64,000 nt of DNA, from assembly GCA_003260075.1 (NCBI GenBank), contig QLIY01000089.1, positions 163,820 to 227,819 of the forward strand, given 5' to 3'. The DNA is from Phallusia mammillata (lineage: Eukaryota; Chordata; Ascidiacea; Phlebobranchia; Ascidiidae). Below are positions 37,270-49,956 of this stretch, one piece after another. Within the stretch, counting starts at the first letter, position 1. Every line of letters begins with the position of its first letter. The position numbers were made by a program, and so were the translations under genes. The notes under the pieces were generated by a model that had not been told where the DNA came from, ran no database searches, and was given only the letters and a program-made list of their open reading frames with translations.

Positions 37270-40216
37270 ATGGAAGCACCTCCCACTGACTGGAAAAGTT
37301 TTCTTTCCAGTGACAATGATGGAAATGCAAAAATAAAAACAGAGTAAGTTGAAGCAACTTTTCTTTCCTTGTATGGTTGTATTATGACATGTTTTTTGGC
37401 ATAGGTACATATTTGAAAAGACAAGGACCTTGCAAGTTTGTGAAAAGGAATCTGATGACAGTACAAATGTTCAGCCGGCGGTTCGTGATGTGTGCTTCTA
37501 CTTTCATTTGAAATGTTTGCTAATGTTAAATACATTACAGAATGGAAAGCCAAACAAAAAGAACAAAGCTAGAGGACAAAACAAAAATAGACCCCGCCGA
37601 CCATTGGAACTAAATTCAGAAAAGCTTTGTCCTAGCAAGGTTTAATGTTGTTTTTGATAAAATTTTACCTAAATTCAATTTCCAATATTCTGTCAAAGAG
37701 AGAAGATTGAGATTTTTAGGTGTTTCTAACATGGTAAATTTAGGTGACTGGAACATGTATGTTTGGTGAAAAGTGTAAATACATGCACAACATTGAAGAT
37801 TACATGAAGATAAAGCCAACAGACATTGGTGACAAATGTCATGCTTACCGGACACATGGAAAGTGTAATTATGGATTTACATGCAGATATGGAGAGGATC
37901 ACATTGAGAAAAATGAAAACGGTAAAATTGTTCATCTTGTTTTTGTGATTTGTGTTAAACCAAACAATTATTTGTCATCATTAGAGTATATAAATCAAAC
38001 TAACAACGAAAAAGAGCTACAAAACCCCATGCCAGTCATTACCAACTCCCTGCCCAGAGAGCTACAAGTGGGACTTCGTAAGCGTAAAGTAAATTTTGAC
38101 AGAACTGTGGAAGCATTAAAATGCATTGAGCAACACCATGCAAAGCGCAAAAAGGGGGAAGTAATTTTAACACCAAATGAAAATGCAAGGGTTGACCATC
38201 AAACAGACATTAAGTCTTCAGTAACAACTGGACCAATTCTTGATACTGATGTTATATCTTTACGTAAGTGTGAGAAGAAAACAATTGATTTTCGGAACAA
38301 ACTATATCTTGCACCTCTAACAACAGTAAGTCAACTGAAAATGTATGTCTGATTTTTCTGATCAATAAAATTATTATTATTACTCCATTTTTTAGTGTGG
38401 CAACTTACCTTTCCGGGTAATGTGTAAGCAGATGGGAGCAGACATCACTTGTGGTGAGATGGCACTTGCCACAAACTTACTTCAGGGACAAACTTCTGAA
38501 TGGGCTCTTATTAAAAGGCATCCCTGTGAAGGCATTTTTGGTGTGCAGGTAACCTTCTTATGTTACGAGTTAAAGTGCTATGTCTTGTTATCTTGGATTT
38601 GCTTTAATGGCAGTTATGTGGAGCATTTCCTGATACAATGTCCAGGTGTGCAGAGCTGTTGAACAAAAATTGTGATGTGGACTTCATTGATATCAACATG
38701 GGTTGCCCCATAGACCTTATTTATCATAAAGTAAGCAACATACTATCTTATTACATATCTTACATTACTTGCCACAAATTTATCAACTATTTGGTGTGCT
38801 ATTATTTTTCTTTTAATGCACATCTGTATAGGTTGTTTCTGTTTACAACACATTAATGTTGTATAGAATGCATTTTTTATCACTACTTTGCTTTTTTGCT
38901 TGTTTTCCTTTCCAATGTACTTTAATTGTAACAAGTCCTTTTTTAGGGTGCAGGCTCTGCTCTAATGAGAAGAACCAACAAGTTGTTTGATGTTGTCACT
39001 GGGATGACCTCTGTGCTTGACATTCCTTTGACCTGCAAATTAAGAACAGGGATCGAGTCAAAAAAGAATATTGCACACAACATCTTGCCATTATTACGAG
39101 ATTCTGGTGTTTCACTGGCAACAGTTAAGTTTGCTTCAAGTTTTGAAAATTATTTTATTTTATACTTGTCCAAAACTTGATTTTCACATATATGTCACTG
39201 ATTTTTACTGAGAAATAGGTTTGATCTGTGGTAACCATATGAAATAATATTGTAGCTGCATGGAAGATCAAGAGAAGCAAGATACACAAGAATAGCAGAT
39301 TGGAGTTATGTGAGCGAGTGTGCCAAAGTTGCTAGCCCTATGCCACTATTTGGTAATGGTGATATTTTATCACATCATGATTATTATTCTGCACTAGAAC
39401 ACACAGATGTTTCAGGAATCATGATTGCTCGGTTAGTTGCCCACACTGCTTTTTTAAACTTTTTATCAAAAATTTTTTAATATATATTTTAAAGTTTTAG
39501 TAAGTGTCATAAAACAGTGTTTAAGGTAGTGCTGTTGAAGTTCTGTGTGATGAAATAAAAAGATGTATTGGGACAGATTCAAATGTTGTTTTCAGTGGTG
39601 CCCTTATTAAACCTTGGATCTTCACTGAAATAAAGGAGCAAAGAGACTGGGATATATCCAGTACTGAACGACTTGATATTATTCAAAAATTTGCCAATGA
39701 AGGTTTGTTACACTGGGGATCAGACACACGAGGTGTGGAAACAACCAGGAGATTTCTTTTGGAATGGCTCTCTTTCTTACACAGGTATTATTGTGAGAAA
39801 ATTGCATCTGTTTTAGTGGGAAAATATGCAAACACAATATAACAAGACAATTTTTGTAGGTACATTCCAGTTGGAATTTTGGAAACGGTCCCTCAGCGAA
39901 TTAATGAACGTCCTCCATACTATGTGGGAAGAAATGACTTGGAAACTTTGTTTGCTAGCCCAAATTCGAATGACTGGATCAAAATCAGGCAAACTAATTT
40001 GAAACAGTTGGTAGAATCTGCTTTAATCTATTTGTCACTTGTCGTGATTAAACATAAGAGAGTGCAAGAAAAAGTATCCCAAACTGTTAAAACACCTCAC
40101 TCATTATGGACCTTTCATTAACAGTATCACGTTGTTGTTTTAGTGAGATGGTGCTGGGTCGCATTCCTGACAACTTCAGCTTTCTTCCCAAACACAAAGC
40201 CAACTCGTACAAGTGA
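37270..40216 (+). CDS. DUS3L: tRNA-dihydrouridine(47) synthase [NAD(P)+]-like
   Basis: FMN enzyme that reduces uridine 47 of tRNAs to dihydrouridine. Exons: 37270-37343, 37405-37480, 37541-37639, 37744-37921, 37985-38325, 38396-38548, 38614-38730, 38947-39123, 39256-39431, 39596-39784, 39860-39988, 40144-40216; 593 residues. Two CCCH zinc fingers come first ([30 protein letters not shown]). The TIM-barrel follows: [25 protein letters not shown] with the catalytic Cys, [25 protein letters not shown] and GIMIARGALIKPW. The C-terminal helical part has [18 protein letters not shown] and ends [11 protein letters not shown]. All key residues are present. The 63-nt intron after exon 4 has no stop and keeps frame if retained. 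The last intron has a GC donor (ATCAG/GCAAAC). AATAAA stands at 40245. Confidence 0.95.
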
Positions 40217-41271
40217 CTTGAGTTAGATGTTAAACGTTTGTCACAATAAACCTTGAAAGCACATGCTTGTTGTGAATGCATAAAGAAGGTCGGCGAGTAT
40301 GCAATGACGAAAAGGAAATCGCGAAATTGCCAGTGATTAATTGTTATTACGGGGAATAGGACATTTCATAGGTCGTAGCTGAGATTTAGTTGCCTGCCTA
40401 ACCGAAGAGGAAATTTAATATCCGGATAATTTCATATAAATTCATAATTTGTCTAGACAAGGTTACATATATAAGCTTAAGTATAATATATTAGTTTGCG
40501 TCTTCGTATTGTTTCTGGTCGGCATCCAAACACAGAACGTCATAACAAGTTTGTAGAGCTCTTCTGGCGAATGTAATTTTATTCCGACGTTTCGGCGTCC
40601 TATACAGGTCGTCTTCATCAGGGTAAATAACACTGAATGTGACTGGTAAAGTGCACGATAAACAAAGGAAAAAAGAAATGGAACGCAAGCACGTCACGAC
40701 GCAACGCAAATACCGCGCGAACACAGAACGTCATAAGTTATCCCCCGTTTGTTTATGGCGCTGTGGTGCTCAAAAGCGTAAAAAATTGTTACCAATACGT
40801 TCCAAACCTTTTCTTGACAGTTTTTTCACTTAATGGCTCCATCGCTTTCAACGTTTGCGATTGCAAACGTTTAACTCTGTTCAGATTAATTGATGTCACG
40901 ACATTACAATCAATTACCCCCCACTTTTCCACATTGGAAAATCTATTTTTACGTGATCACAAACGGATGAAAACATTCCCGCCCATTTGTTCGCCGACTG
41001 CAGGCCTTTGTTGCCCCTAAACACAGGCTGTGACAAGTACACAAATAAATATCGCAAATCTTCGTCAGACAGAACAATGTGACAACATGTCGCCAAATTG
41101 TGTACAACAGTGGTTTCGTATGACCAGCATTCGATGCTTGCTGCTGATGCTATTAGGTTACATTCGTCGTTTGGAAGCGATTTTTAATCAGTCAATGCCT
41201 TTCACTTGAGTGACCTAGAGCCTGTAGAACTGTTCTGATATTGGTACAAGCTGCCGAACAAGATTTTCACA
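40217..41271. other. Spacer with a retroelement remnant
   Basis: Downstream of DUS3L and upstream of the EF-hand-like gene. It holds the short insertion 40546-40719 described separately. Otherwise no gene. Confidence 0.5.
40546..40719 (-). mobile_element. Short Penelope/retroelement-like remnant with 17-bp flanking repeats
   Basis: The 174-bp segment lies between 17-bp direct repeats AACACAGAACGTCATAA (40529-40545 and 40720-40736). On the minus strand it carries CTGATGA (40621-40615) and GAAAC (40593-40589) about 20 nt apart, flanking a short hairpin. This is the core arrangement of hammerhead ribozymes known from Penelope-like elements. The stem next to the core is imperfect, so activity is uncertain. 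Confidence 0.45.
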
Positions 41272-44200
41272 ATGCTGCCGACATTTTCTTCAGCCGAGGA
41301 TGTTAAGATGGTAAACAGCAGCGTTGTTTCTTGTAATAATATCTATCAGTCTTATATTGGAGGTCGTTTCATAGCAATACCTGTTAGGGCTATGTGTTTG
41401 TAGTATTTTGATCTTGTAAGCTATGTAGACTAAACGTGCTGTTTAAACGTCAACCAGGGACATGCCAATATCAAAGTTACCCTGTAAGTATATAGTATAG
41501 TATGTTTTTTTGTAAAATATGACCGCAAGGGTCTGGGACGGTCATAATTTGTTCGAACCGTATCAACTTTGTTGAAACCGTATCTTGTCAGGTATGGGTT
41601 TGAATGATAAAAGCCTTGGTGTAAAAAAGTTTCGACTGGTTATAGCATGGGTTCCCAACCTGTGGTACGCTTGCATGCTTTGGGATTAATAAAATAGACT
41701 AAAAGATGAGGCAAAGCTGCGAATTTAAAAAAATAATGGGCCCGAAAAGATTTCAAAAATTGTAATAAAGTTAGCGTATTTCGTCCCTATTGGCATTTGG
41801 CCCAAAGTGGGTGTTAGTTAATTGCATTTTGCTGTAATTATCGAGTCGGGTTCACTTTTTTGAAAACAGATTATTAAAATAGACTAAAAGATGAGGCAAN
41901 GGTGGACAGTAAACAAAAACAAAAATCTCATTAAATTTCGTTGTGGTGCTTTAGTGTTATTTTAGTAGGCCAATATTATTATTCTGAATAAAATATGATT
42001 CGATACAATTAGTTGTTCTGCAAGAAGTGGTACGCCTGGCAGTACAGAGCGTCCAAGTGGTACGAGATCGCAAAAAGGTTGGGAACCCCTGGGTTATAGC
42101 AATAAAATAAAGAAACATAGGCTATGTATCTATAAGTTTATGTATATTTATATATTATTGGATGCTTGCGTAAAACAATAAGTTGATGCTTATTATATTT
42201 TTCGAATTTTGTGCCTTTAGGGATTCAAGATGCACCATTCACCCATTCTTCCGCCATTCACGCCGAGATCAAAAATTCGTACGACGTCACAGAATCGCGG
42301 CTTTAGTCCAATGAAACAAAGGTAAGGAAAGATTAATAGTAGATGGTCTTCAGACAAAATAAAAAACTTTACTGCTATAAGTAATCGTTTATAAAATTAC
42401 TATCACATTTTTAGTCGTGCTGTTGAACGATTTCCACCCCTTAAAAATCCAGAATCATGGAAAGACGTAATCGACGAAGTTTATCCTCCCACAACAGCAC
42501 CAGTAAGCAGAATGTGTTTGCATAACTTTGTCTGTGTTGTATTGGACATCTGCGTTTTGGTGGAGTGCTTCCATCGTTGTGCTTCGCTGTAAACGGAACA
42601 TAGCAACATGCCATGTCAGGTGCCAGACTATTCGGTCGCATTCTTACCGCTTACATACTATTACAGGGTGGCCCACTCTAAATGCTACACAAAAAATGGT
42701 CATAGTTGCATACCATCGCAACAAAACATTTTGACTTACCCGCCATTGTTTTGTCAGTTAATGTTTGTTTGCAGGTAATATCTGCAAGCGCGGAACAATA
42801 CAAGTGCTTTCAATCCACGACGATTTTGCGTTCTGTGCCGATAATGCGAAGACATCTGGACAACTTTGGAGGAAGAACATTTTCACTTCCGGCAAAAACT
42901 AAACCAGTCCCATTTCACACTGGAAGATTTATTGTGAGTAAAGCGACGCCAGTTTATGTAACGCAGCTGATGTACGTAAGATTCTTTAATTTTGTTGTCA
43001 GTATGATCCTACAAATCGTCCCATGCTGTTGGAAGACCTGACGCAAAATCAACGTCTTCAAGCCGAAATGGCAATGATCGAAAAAGTTAGAGGTTTGAAA
43101 CGGAAACGAGAGGCGTTAGGACACAGGTAGTCAAGCAATTGTTTTGTTCGCACACATATCGCATAAGTCCCTTATACACAGTTTTAAGTTAAGTCTCACA
43201 GCAATCGAATCCGGATTTGTCAAATATTTTCTAGTACGAGTCTCGGGTCAAGACTTACAATTTCTGGTTTACGTAAAGTATATGTGGTGGAAATGTTCAT
43301 GGTGCATCTTCTTTTTGTTGCAACGCAGCGTGCTATTATAACGTATGTTGAAAACCAGATCAACCAGATCAACAATGTTTGTTATTTGTGCAGTCGGTAA
43401 GGCAATGTCAGAATGAAACGGCCGTTAACCAACAAGTCAGTATCATAAAAAATCATTGTTTCTAAACATTACTGAACGCGGCCACACTTGAAATACTTCT
43501 CTGCTTTTATTGAAACGAATTATCCATCCAGTTTTTTCGAGAAAAAACAAGAAAACTTACAAAAATATCGAATCGCTTTTTCGTTACATTTTCTTCTACC
43601 CTTTTTGTACATTTACACTAAAAGACGACGTTGTACGCATGCTTTATTTTTGTTTAGATGGGGTTGGCGCAAGTTCAAATTAAACGGCATGGAGGTTGCC
43701 AAAAACGAACGTTTTAACATTCAAGCTGAAGTACAAAAGTTAAAGGAACTTATTCTTCCGCCAACTGCAAGGGATATTTATACTGGAAGGGGAATTCGAT
43801 TACCGGAGTAAGAAATGGGAATTACGGACATGTTTTTGTTTTACAGAATAAAGAATATTGCAAGAACTCTTTGTCTAAGTCAGGGGTTCTTAACCTGGGG
43901 TGCACGCACCCCCAAGGGGTGCGAGAACTGTTCCTAGGGGGTGCGGGGATGCTGAATCATTAAGGTTGGTTAGGTCTATTCTATTTAAGCAATTACAGAA
44001 GGGGGAGCGAAAATTGGTTAGTGATTTGAAAGGGGGTGCGAAAATTGGTTGGTGATTTGAAAGGGGTGCAGCAAGGAAAAAAGGTTAAGAACCACTGGTC
44101 TAAGTGTTTCAGTTGCTAGGCTCAAGATTTTACCACTCTTAAGTACAAACATTTAATGTAAACAGGACTCATCACACAATGAGAGGAGGAAGGGCATCAC

Positions 44201-47200
44201 CGGAAGCTCCGTTTCCTCCTCCCCCATCAGCTTGGATGCCACAAGACGAGTCACAAAAACCACACACTACTTTTGCCGCTCGCCAGTTCGGAGATACGGC
44301 TTCAAAAACTGGTGGAGTTCGAACCAGCGACTTATTTCCCTTTCGACAATCCGCCCCTGGTTCAACTAATTATGATGGCCTTATGGTTCAAAGTGTGCCA
44401 GTCCCAGGTACGGTATATTACATGTAGTTTTGCGATATGTCGTTATTTTGGACCGGTTTCAATAGTTATTAGCAGACGGTTTAGTATATTGACAAAATTT
44501 GTGTTCAAAGTGCCTAGTTTTATCACTGTGCCAAGTCACTTATTGGTTATTTAGGTTATGCGGTTTCCCCAACACCTGTAAAACCACCGGAAGACGGTGC
44601 AAAAGACGCACCTCAAGCAACCATTCCACCTCCAGAGCCAGCACCGGTAAGATCCAATATTCTGGTTACAGACCCAAAATGATATCACAATGTAAAGCAT
44701 GTGCATCGTCGGTTGAAGATATTGGAATGGTTTTAGAGTTTGCCATATTCAACCCGGTAAAACACCGCAGCAAATAACATATATTAGTCTACAAACTATA
44801 GATTTTAAAACTGGTCATTGAAATGCTGATTTGTAAAATTGGTGAACAAAATCGAGAGCGGTTACAAATTGTTGTTTGATTTTACCTTATTTTGTAAAAT
44901 TATTTTTGTAGGTTATGAAAATGCATGAACCGGTCGAACAAATCGAAGTCATCGAACCTGACAGCACTGTACCTGATTACAGCGACCAAACCAAGTAAGA
45001 CATAAATCCATCAGTTCCAACACACCTTTCCTGTCAGGTTACAAAGACAGAAATAGACTCTCTCACACTGGCTATTGTCAATTACAAATAGAAGACATCG
45101 TTATCTGCATGCATATGTGTATCGTTGGTTAACATTCAATACATTCAGAGGCCGAAAGTATTCGCGGGTGATTACAGTTGCAATTTTATACGTTTCAGGG
45201 ACATTACTGCCGCCTCCCCAATGGTACCCGACACCCCGGTTGATCGGTCGCGCTCAATGGCAGCACCTAGTGCCAGTCCCGACGGTAAAGCACACAACCC
45301 ACTTGTATCACTATCTGCGCTGGAAGATTCGGTTACATCCACTGAGGAAACTCAATCTTTGAGAGATAAATTCACCGAACTCGACACGGAAGGCAAAGGG
45401 TACGACCCCAAACTGGTATTGACTGTCAACAGTGGTTAAAGAAAGCATGCTACGATTACAAGGTGGCACTTATGCGCAAATGTAGCCACGGTTGTAATGT
45501 ATAATCATTAAGCTACTGTACTTTGCATGAAAAAAGAAGTGACAGTTGCGTCTTCATGTTGACCACAATCTCTTGTATCCTGCAGGCATCTTACGTTTGA
45601 ACAAACAACAAAAGTTTTTCCAACGGAACTTACCCAGTGTCAAAGTCGATTCTTGAGAAGTTTTTACGACATTGTCACACAAAGTCAGACATTTGGACCC
45701 GACGAATTTATCGCCATGACGTCACTTGCGCACAAACTCATAAATATGAGGTAAGTTGTTTGCAAGTAAGTAACCTAGTAACATAGTGTAAAGATACAAG
45801 TGTTTTCTTAGGTTTGTGTAGAGAAATCCCAAGCAGTACGTAACCTAGGTAACTACTGACCAAAAATTATGAAAAATATTTATTGCCAGACCACAAAATA
45901 ACTATAAAGTAAACAACACTTAGAACGACTTGGCCAAGTAATTTGCTTAAAGTACATTTGAATCGTAAAAACATTGTACAATTATTAGAATTACCTGAAA
46001 GTAACGTTTCAGCTCTAAAATTTACAGGTTGCATTTTAATACTCAAAACACTGATACGGTAAAGAAACGGTAGGTTAATTTGCACACAATTAATGGACTA
46101 CTAACTGTGAAATGTGATGAAGACCAAAGCTTCGTTTTGTTTGACCGTAAGAACAGTAACTTGTCATTAGAGTCGTGTCCGAAACATTTTTACAACTGGT
46201 CGTAACTCGCAACAAGACCATTCTGTAGAGCCGTCTTACTGCGCTGGACATCCTTTGTATTTGTCATATTTAACTTTGAAGACAGTTTTATGGAGTTGTG
46301 TTTTACAAACTTTTCATTCGCACACTGGGTGAAACGAGCGTAAATTAGTTGTGTCCAGATTGCGAGTTACCATTAATCATGAAGTAATTGCAAGCGGTTA
46401 TGTTAAACACGATTGATCCTCGTACGAATTGGTCTTTGAGTCGAAGGAGGAAATCTGTGTCTCCAGCACAGTCTTGATAAGGTTCGCACTCAGCAGTAGG
46501 GCGACGTACAACACGTTAAGTAGGTTTATGAGTACAAAGGTCAGGAAACTGTATAAGTAGAACGCGCACTGCATTGTAACGCGGCAAAACATCTTTAGTC
46601 GCAACCACGTGATCTGTCTGGTGGCTGATCGACATTTGTTGTTGATTTCGTGAAGTTCACCTTCCACGGATGAGAGTTCGCTCTCAATTCGATCCAGTTG
46701 TTGACGAAATACCTGTGAAAATGTATGCCTTCATTACTAAATTATCATGAACTACATGCATACACAAAGCTTTATGCGACTTCTCTGCAGCCAACATTTA
46801 GATAGTATAAGCAAAAATACATTCAAGTTTACATAAAACGTTACATTCAACACTATTTTATTGTGATAATTATTGTATTACCTTTTTTTACAATGGAGAA
46901 AAACTAATAGTAATCGTTTCCCATGTATTAGTAAAGTTTAAAAAAGTGCATAATAAATCTATGGAACTCATTTAGGAGGTTTCGATTAGTAAATACCTGT
47001 CGGTGGTTATTAAGTCGTTGCATCTCGCGGGTTAATTCCACTTTCTTGCCCTTGAACTGCTTGAGATCATCCTGAGCTACTTGCAACGTCTCTGAAACCG
47101 ACATAACGACCAACGAACCTCACTAGGCATTAATCAGTATAAGCTGCTAACCCATGGGTGGCCTGAAAATAACAAACACAATGTGCGCAATTATTAGGTG

Positions 47201-47683
47201 AGATCCCAACTTTGGTCCTACGATTTTGACCAGTATGTGTTCGTATCACTGGCTATTTGGCAAAGTCCAAAATATGTACACAAGAACAGTGCACCATTGC
47301 ATAAGGTTTTATTGCACTCTGTTTTGTTATGCAATGTTTGCTTGCGGTGACTAATGCGCACGACGCCTACATTCGTTAGTGAACTATGAACTTTACACAG
47401 TGCCCTTTTAATTACACAAGCAAGCGCTTTCGCAAGAAATAACAGGCCATCAAGGCAACAATTGCGTTATCGTAGGTAAGCAATTTACGGCAAAAATCAT
47501 TTGCTTCACTTTTTGGGTTTAAACAATATACATCAACAGAATTCTAAACGGACAAATACGTAAATCGTTGCACAACGCTTTTTATTAGACCAAACTGTCC
47601 TTTTTAAGTACTTAACTGTAAAGTTGTGTAAATTAAAGACCTATTACAACAACTTTTTCGCAATGATTTGATTGTAAAACTTC

Positions 47684-47760
<77 letters not shown>

Positions 47761-49956
47761 CAACCACCGCGGGCCGCGGGCCGCGGGCCGCGGGCCGCAG
47801 TGCAAAAAAGGTTGCCGACCCCTGATATAGCTCGTAAACTTATTTGAATCAGAAGTAAAACCCTAATGCAGTGTTTCTCAACCTTTTTTGCGCTCGTACC
47901 CTTTGAGCTTTCACAAAATTTTCTCGTACCCCCTGTCAAAAATGGCCGACGGAAGTAAATAAAATTGTAACAATTAAACTCAGTGTATTGATAACTTGGG
48001 TGTTGAATGTAAGCATGAAAACATGCAGTATTGTAAGTAGTACAAAACTAATCCGTTCTGGATACTGTACATAACAAAGTAACTTGTTACGCATTCTTCA
48101 CAAATATGCCTAAATATAGCATATAATTTCACCCTGCATGTCGTACCCCTTACTTTGATGCTTCGTACACTCAAGGGGTACACGTACCCCCGGTTAAGAA
48201 CCCCTGCCCTAATGACTACACTTGTTTATTACAAATGTCATAACATTTCAACTTCGAAACTTACTGCAAAACTGTGCTAACATCTACTTTAAACTGGTTT
48301 AAGGTGCGCTGGATTGCTTGATTTTATTCTGAATGCAATTTCTTTGTGCCTTCGAATCTGGACTTTGCTCAATTTGTTCGAGTGTTGTTGTCGACACGGT
48401 TCACCGCTTTCGTTTAGTCTACGAGTGCAGATTTTGTAAAACCTAGCGTACGATTTTACAGCTAGCAATTATCCCGTTACTTCAAGGAAAGTTGTACACA
48501 TGTAACATACTTCAATGTTGTGAGACCAACTGTAGCTTTTACGACAACAAGTAAACAAACACTGAACACCATCACTCTCTGTTTTGCTGTTGTTTGTTGT
48601 CACTGTGCAGCTTACATACACGTAAACAAATCTATTGACGTACAGTCCGGGATTAGGCATTCGAACTAAACAATAGCAGTATTAGCTACTGCAGAGTCAG
48701 TGTACACTTTATCTGCTGTTTCCTGGCGCCCATCTGTTATATTATGGAAATGTCTGTAATGACGGAACGCTACATTTTGTTGCACCGGCAGAAATTTCCT
48801 GTTGCTTGATGGAACGCGTTAATGTCATTCATCAGCTAAAAAACGATCAGAAAGTGCAATATATCCGACGCATCCAACTGGTGGAAAAGAAAATCGCATC
48901 TGTCGTAGAACATTTTACATGAAAAATAAATTCTCTCCGCAAACGTGTCGACAAATTCTAAACATACACAAGTAAATCTTCTGTAACATCACTATTTTGC
49001 ACATTGCCTGTATAGATTATAGTTTTGCGTATAAAGCCCATCGGTTTCAGTAGGCTTAATTTTGTTTATATTGCAGCCCAGCTATTCAAGAGATGTTTGA
49101 ACAAATCAATTTTGCAACACTGGAAGAATCCATTACACAGTATACTGTAAGTTAGCAGTACAATGTAGTTATATATTCCGGCAGGCGAATCCTATATGTC
49201 AACGTTTGTTTTTAATTGCTTCTTTCGGAAAACCTGAAACATGGTATATAGGCAGGGTTATTCGGGCTTGAATTAATTTCAAAAATTTGGGCCCGCCCAA
49301 ATCTCTATATGGTACGTCAGCAAAGATTTTTATAACCCCCCCCCCCAACATGGTATATAGGCAGGGTTATTCGGGCTTGAATTAATTTCAAAAAATTGGG
49401 CCCGCCCAAAACTCCATATGGTACGTCAGCAAAGATTTTTATAATATATTATCTTGTAACACAGGAACTGTTTGCATCGGTTGATCGTACCGGTAGAGGA
49501 CGGATAGGTTTCGGAGCGCTGCTACAACTGCTTAGCACGACTCTGCAGCGCCAACTAGAGCCTGATACACGTCTTGCCCAACAGATTATGGAAACAATGC
49601 AAAAGGTTCGGATTTGGATAATTTACGTCAAGAATCAAATATACCAGGAAAAGGTTTTAGTACACACTATTTGTAGGCTCGACAAGCAAATGATTTTTTT
49701 TAGTTTTAGCCTATATCCAGGGAAACACAGTCGAAACAAACGTAGAAAATACACACCCAGGAAATTTAGTTTGTGAAAAGTTGAAAGAGAAAGTGTTTTC
49801 GATGTAACGCGTGATATCGTTTTAGCGACCGATTTTAATAGTATGCAAATACATTAAAGCCGATATTTTTTATTACAGGAATACGCCGGTGAGGTTCCAC
49901 GCATCGAATTTTTGTCTTTTATCCCCTATTTTCTCTATTTGGAGGAAATGACGTAA
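41272..49956 (+). CDS. EF-hand-like coiled-coil protein, family not recognised
   Basis: Exons: 41272-41310, 42221-42321, 42415-42502, 42775-42933, 43002-43126, 43658-43807, 44166-44407, 44555-44646, 44912-44994, 45199-45399, 45586-45750, 49077-49146, 49465-49605, 49879-49956. All phases agree and give 577 residues. The N part is basic and Pro-rich (MHHSPILPPFTPRSK). A charged helix follows (QRLQAEMAMIEKVRGLKRKR, then NIQAEVQKLKELILPP). The middle is disordered and Pro/Ser-rich. The C part has an EF-hand-like loop (DTEGKGHLTFEQ) created by splicing exon 10 to 11, and a weaker second one (DRTGRGRIGFGA). Position 12 of both loops is not Glu/Asp, so Ca2+ binding is doubtful. No localisation signal is visible. 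The large intron 45751-49076 hosts another gene and two repeats. Confidence 0.78.
41646..42091. mobile_element. hAT-like MITE, 446 bp
   Basis: Ends CATGGGTTCCCAACC and, reversed, CAGGGGTTCCCAACC. The exact 8-bp target duplication is GGTTATAG (41638-41645 and 42092-42099). A single N at 41900 lies inside, and about 30 bp before it (AAAATAGACTAAAAGATGAG) repeat 41691-41722. The true element is therefore probably shorter. It lies in the first intron of the EF-hand-like gene. Confidence 0.85.
43881..44097. mobile_element. hAT-like MITE, 217 bp
   Basis: Ends CAGGGGTTCTTAACC and, reversed, CAGTGGTTCTTAACC. Exact 8-bp duplication GTCTAAGT (43873-43880 and 44098-44105). The inside repeats GGGGGTGCGAAAATTGGTT-type units. 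Intronic in the EF-hand-like gene. Confidence 0.88.
46398..47104 (-). CDS. Small coiled-coil, C-terminal membrane-segment protein
   Basis: Two exons, 47104-46997 and 46712-46398, join in phase 0 to give 140 residues from ATG 47104. Residues 1-70 are a charged coiled coil (DDLKQFKGKKVELTREMQRL, then QQLDRIESELSSVEGELHEI). A long hydrophobic region at about 85-122 (CAFYLYSFLTFVLINLLNVL) could form one or two membrane passes. A polar tail follows. There is no signal peptide. I do not recognise the family. It lies antisense within the 3.3-kb intron of the EF-hand-like gene. Confidence 0.6.
47684..47823. repeat. Poly-C of about 75 nt fused to a hAT-like MITE end
   Basis: The C run is directly followed by GGCAACCACCGCGGGCCGCGG, several CGGGC repeats, and the right end GGTTGCCGACCCCTG as in the 29597-29817 element. 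The expected left end of the MITE is missing; the poly-C stands in its place. Confidence 0.75.
47869..48206. mobile_element. hAT-like MITE, 338 bp
   Basis: Ends CAGTGTTTCTCAACC and, reversed, CAGGGGTTCTTAACC. Exact 8-bp duplication CCCTAATG (47861-47868 and 48207-48214). Intronic in the EF-hand-like gene. Confidence 0.88.
49237..49445. repeat. Direct copies around poly-C (joint)
   Basis: About 98 bp (AACATGGTATATAGGCAGGG...) at 49237-49335 recurs at 49347-49444 with a few differences. Eleven C's lie between. Intronic, just before exon 13 of the EF-hand-like gene. Confidence 0.88.

Noticed and set aside
38947..38975. Loss of the catalytic Cys in DUS3L (Ser in GAGSALM)
   Set aside because: The catalytic Cys of Dus enzymes is the one in GCP (DINMGCPID), which is present; the later position varies in the family.
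47604..47939. Minus-strand glycine-rich frame
   Set aside because: Artefact of poly-C plus the GC-rich MITE end.
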